From DASUZB01 sp036377075 (lineage in GTDB: Bacteria; Actinomycetota; CALGFH01), in contig DASUZB010000313.1 of NCBI GenBank assembly GCA_036377075.1, forward strand, positions 1-64,000: a stretch of 64,000 nucleotides of DNA, written 5' to 3'. The position numbers and the translations under genes are program-made. Every line of letters begins with the position of its first letter. Within the stretch, counting starts at the first letter, position 1. The notes below the pieces were generated by a model. It was not told the origin of the DNA, did no database searches, and was given only the letters and a program-made list of their open reading frames with translations. Of this stretch, positions 63,313 to 64,000 are shown in pieces.

Positions 63313-63998
63313 TCGACCACCGTCCCCGCGGACATCGTGAACCGCAGTGGGCTGGCCAACCCGGGCATCACCGTGGGGACCCTGAGGGTCACCAGGACCC
63401 TGCTGCCCCTGCGCGAGACCTGGGCCTCGTCGCGCCAGGCCTGGGGCAGGTCCTCCTCGGCCGCCTGCTGGAAGTCCTGGTGCACGGCGAGCTTGCGCGC
63501 GCCCTCGTTGGCGGCGTGGGTGCCGATCATGAGGGTGTAGCCGCACAGGATCCCCTGCCAGATTCCGGCGAGGATCAGCAGCACCAGGAAGCTGATGCCC
63601 AGCAGCTCGACCGAGACCGAGCCGGCCTCGCCGCCCCCGCCACGGCGCCCGCGGCGGCCGCCGCCCGAGCGGCGCAGCGGCACCACGCCCGTCTCCTGGG
63701 CGAGCTCGATCAGCGAGCGCTGCAGCGCGCCGTCCTCGAGCAGCTGCGGCGAGCCGCTGTTGAGGGCCGGCTCGAGGCTGCGGAACGCGGCGGGCAGGGT
63801 CGAGCGTGCCAGCGGCACGCCGACCACCCGCTGGGCGAGATCGGGTTGCACCTCGTTCGCCTTGCTGGTGCGGTTCATGACCAGCATCAGGTCATCGTCC
63901 TTTCGCACTTGCAGTCGTCCCCAGAGCTTGATCAGGCGCTTGGCCGCGCGCAGGCAGAGCACGTCGGGCGTTGCCACGACGAGCACCTGGTCGGCCAT
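63309..63998 (-). CDS. CpaE-like ATPase continuous with a TadE domain (5' end outside window)
   Basis: Visible residues 1-108 match the C-terminal half of a CpaE/TadZ ParA-like ATPase (VLVVATPDVLCLRAAKRLIK, LMLVMNRTSKANEV). Without any stop the frame continues through RRSGGGRRGRRGGGGEAG|SVSV into ELLGISFLVLLILAGIWQGI, a TadE N-terminus with Glu at +5 of a prepilin site. A GTG at 63686 or 63683 with AGGAGA six to nine bases ahead could start TadE separately, so a read-through fusion, independent internal translation, or both are possible. Upstream part lies past the window edge. Confidence 0.75.
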   Translation of the reverse strand: MADQVLVVATPDVLCLRAAKRLIKLWGRLQVRKDDDLMLVMNRTSKANEVQPDLAQRVVGVPLARSTLPAAFRSLEPALNSGSPQLLEDGALQRSLIELAQETGVVPLRRSGGGRRGRRGGGGEAGSVSVELLGISFLVLLILAGIWQGILCGYTLMIGTHAANEGARKLAVHQDFQQAAEEDLPQAWRDEAQVSRRGSRVLVTLRVPTVMPGLASPLRFTMSAGTVVE

Positions 63999-64000
63999 CT

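Overview
The window is a 64 kb piece of a very GC-rich (roughly 70 percent or more by eye) bacterial chromosome. Gene content points to Actinomycetota: BldC-like and BldD-like regulators, DUF3151, DUF574 methyltransferase, DUF222-HNH nuclease, an actinobacterial Tad locus, a TTG-started rpsT, and the housekeeping order leuS, comEA-comEC, holA, rpsT/lepA, hemW, hrcA-dnaJ, HIT, phoH-ybeY-corC-cdd-era, recO-uppS. rsmE, often found just after dnaJ, is not there. A bldD-like gene and mtaB follow dnaJ instead. The genus cannot be named from sequence alone; an uncultured or deep-branching lineage is plausible.

Layout. 0-9.5 kb: end of a TetR-type repressor with an MMPL exporter, a short peptide with a structured leader, an orphan sensor kinase, an ABC exporter of the LolD/MacB type, and DUF3151. 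9.5-11.2 kb: a reverse-strand pair that looks phage-derived or developmental (TIM-barrel-like protein, BldC-like HTH). 11.4-23 kb: leuS, an FMN-binding protein, competence proteins, holA, rpsT, lepA, hemW. 23-27.8 kb: ABC-2 exporter followed by a NarL-type two-component pair and a class II aldolase. 27.8-40 kb: CIRCE-controlled hrcA, dnaJ, a bldD-like regulator with the c-di-GMP motif, mtaB, HIT, a prolyl-oligopeptidase-family enzyme, then the tightly overlapping phoH-ybeY-corC-cdd-era run. 40-49.3 kb: accessory block with a DUF574 methyltransferase, a large secreted M14 carboxypeptidase, a two-gene operon of a membrane coiled-coil protein and a P-loop NTPase, an HNH-DUF222 gene and a broken gene. 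49.3-55.2 kb: lipoproteins, OsmC, recO, uppS, a VOC protein and membrane proteins. 55.2-64 kb: a reverse-strand Tad (Flp pilus) operon.

The Tad locus reads, in transcription order: CpaE-like ATPase continuous with a TadE domain, second TadE, TadA/CpaF, TadB, TadC, sensor kinase, response regulator, Flp pilin, TadG-like protein, and a 471-residue protein with a Flp-type N-terminus. The embedded two-component system and a promoter-proximal motif duplicated in front of the small pilin and the giant Flp-like protein suggest a self-contained, signal-controlled surface-fibre system.

The window also carries four kinds of dispersed repeat: a 93-bp element with inverted ends (9741-9833 and 27812-27904); a GC-rich element that sits in-frame inside two protein genes and also between genes (2257-2343, 18726-18809, 33029-33072); a roughly 120-bp intergenic element (17610-17728, 53419-53540); and a short palindrome (6648-6675). 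No tRNA, rRNA, CRISPR array, transposase or integrase was recognised.
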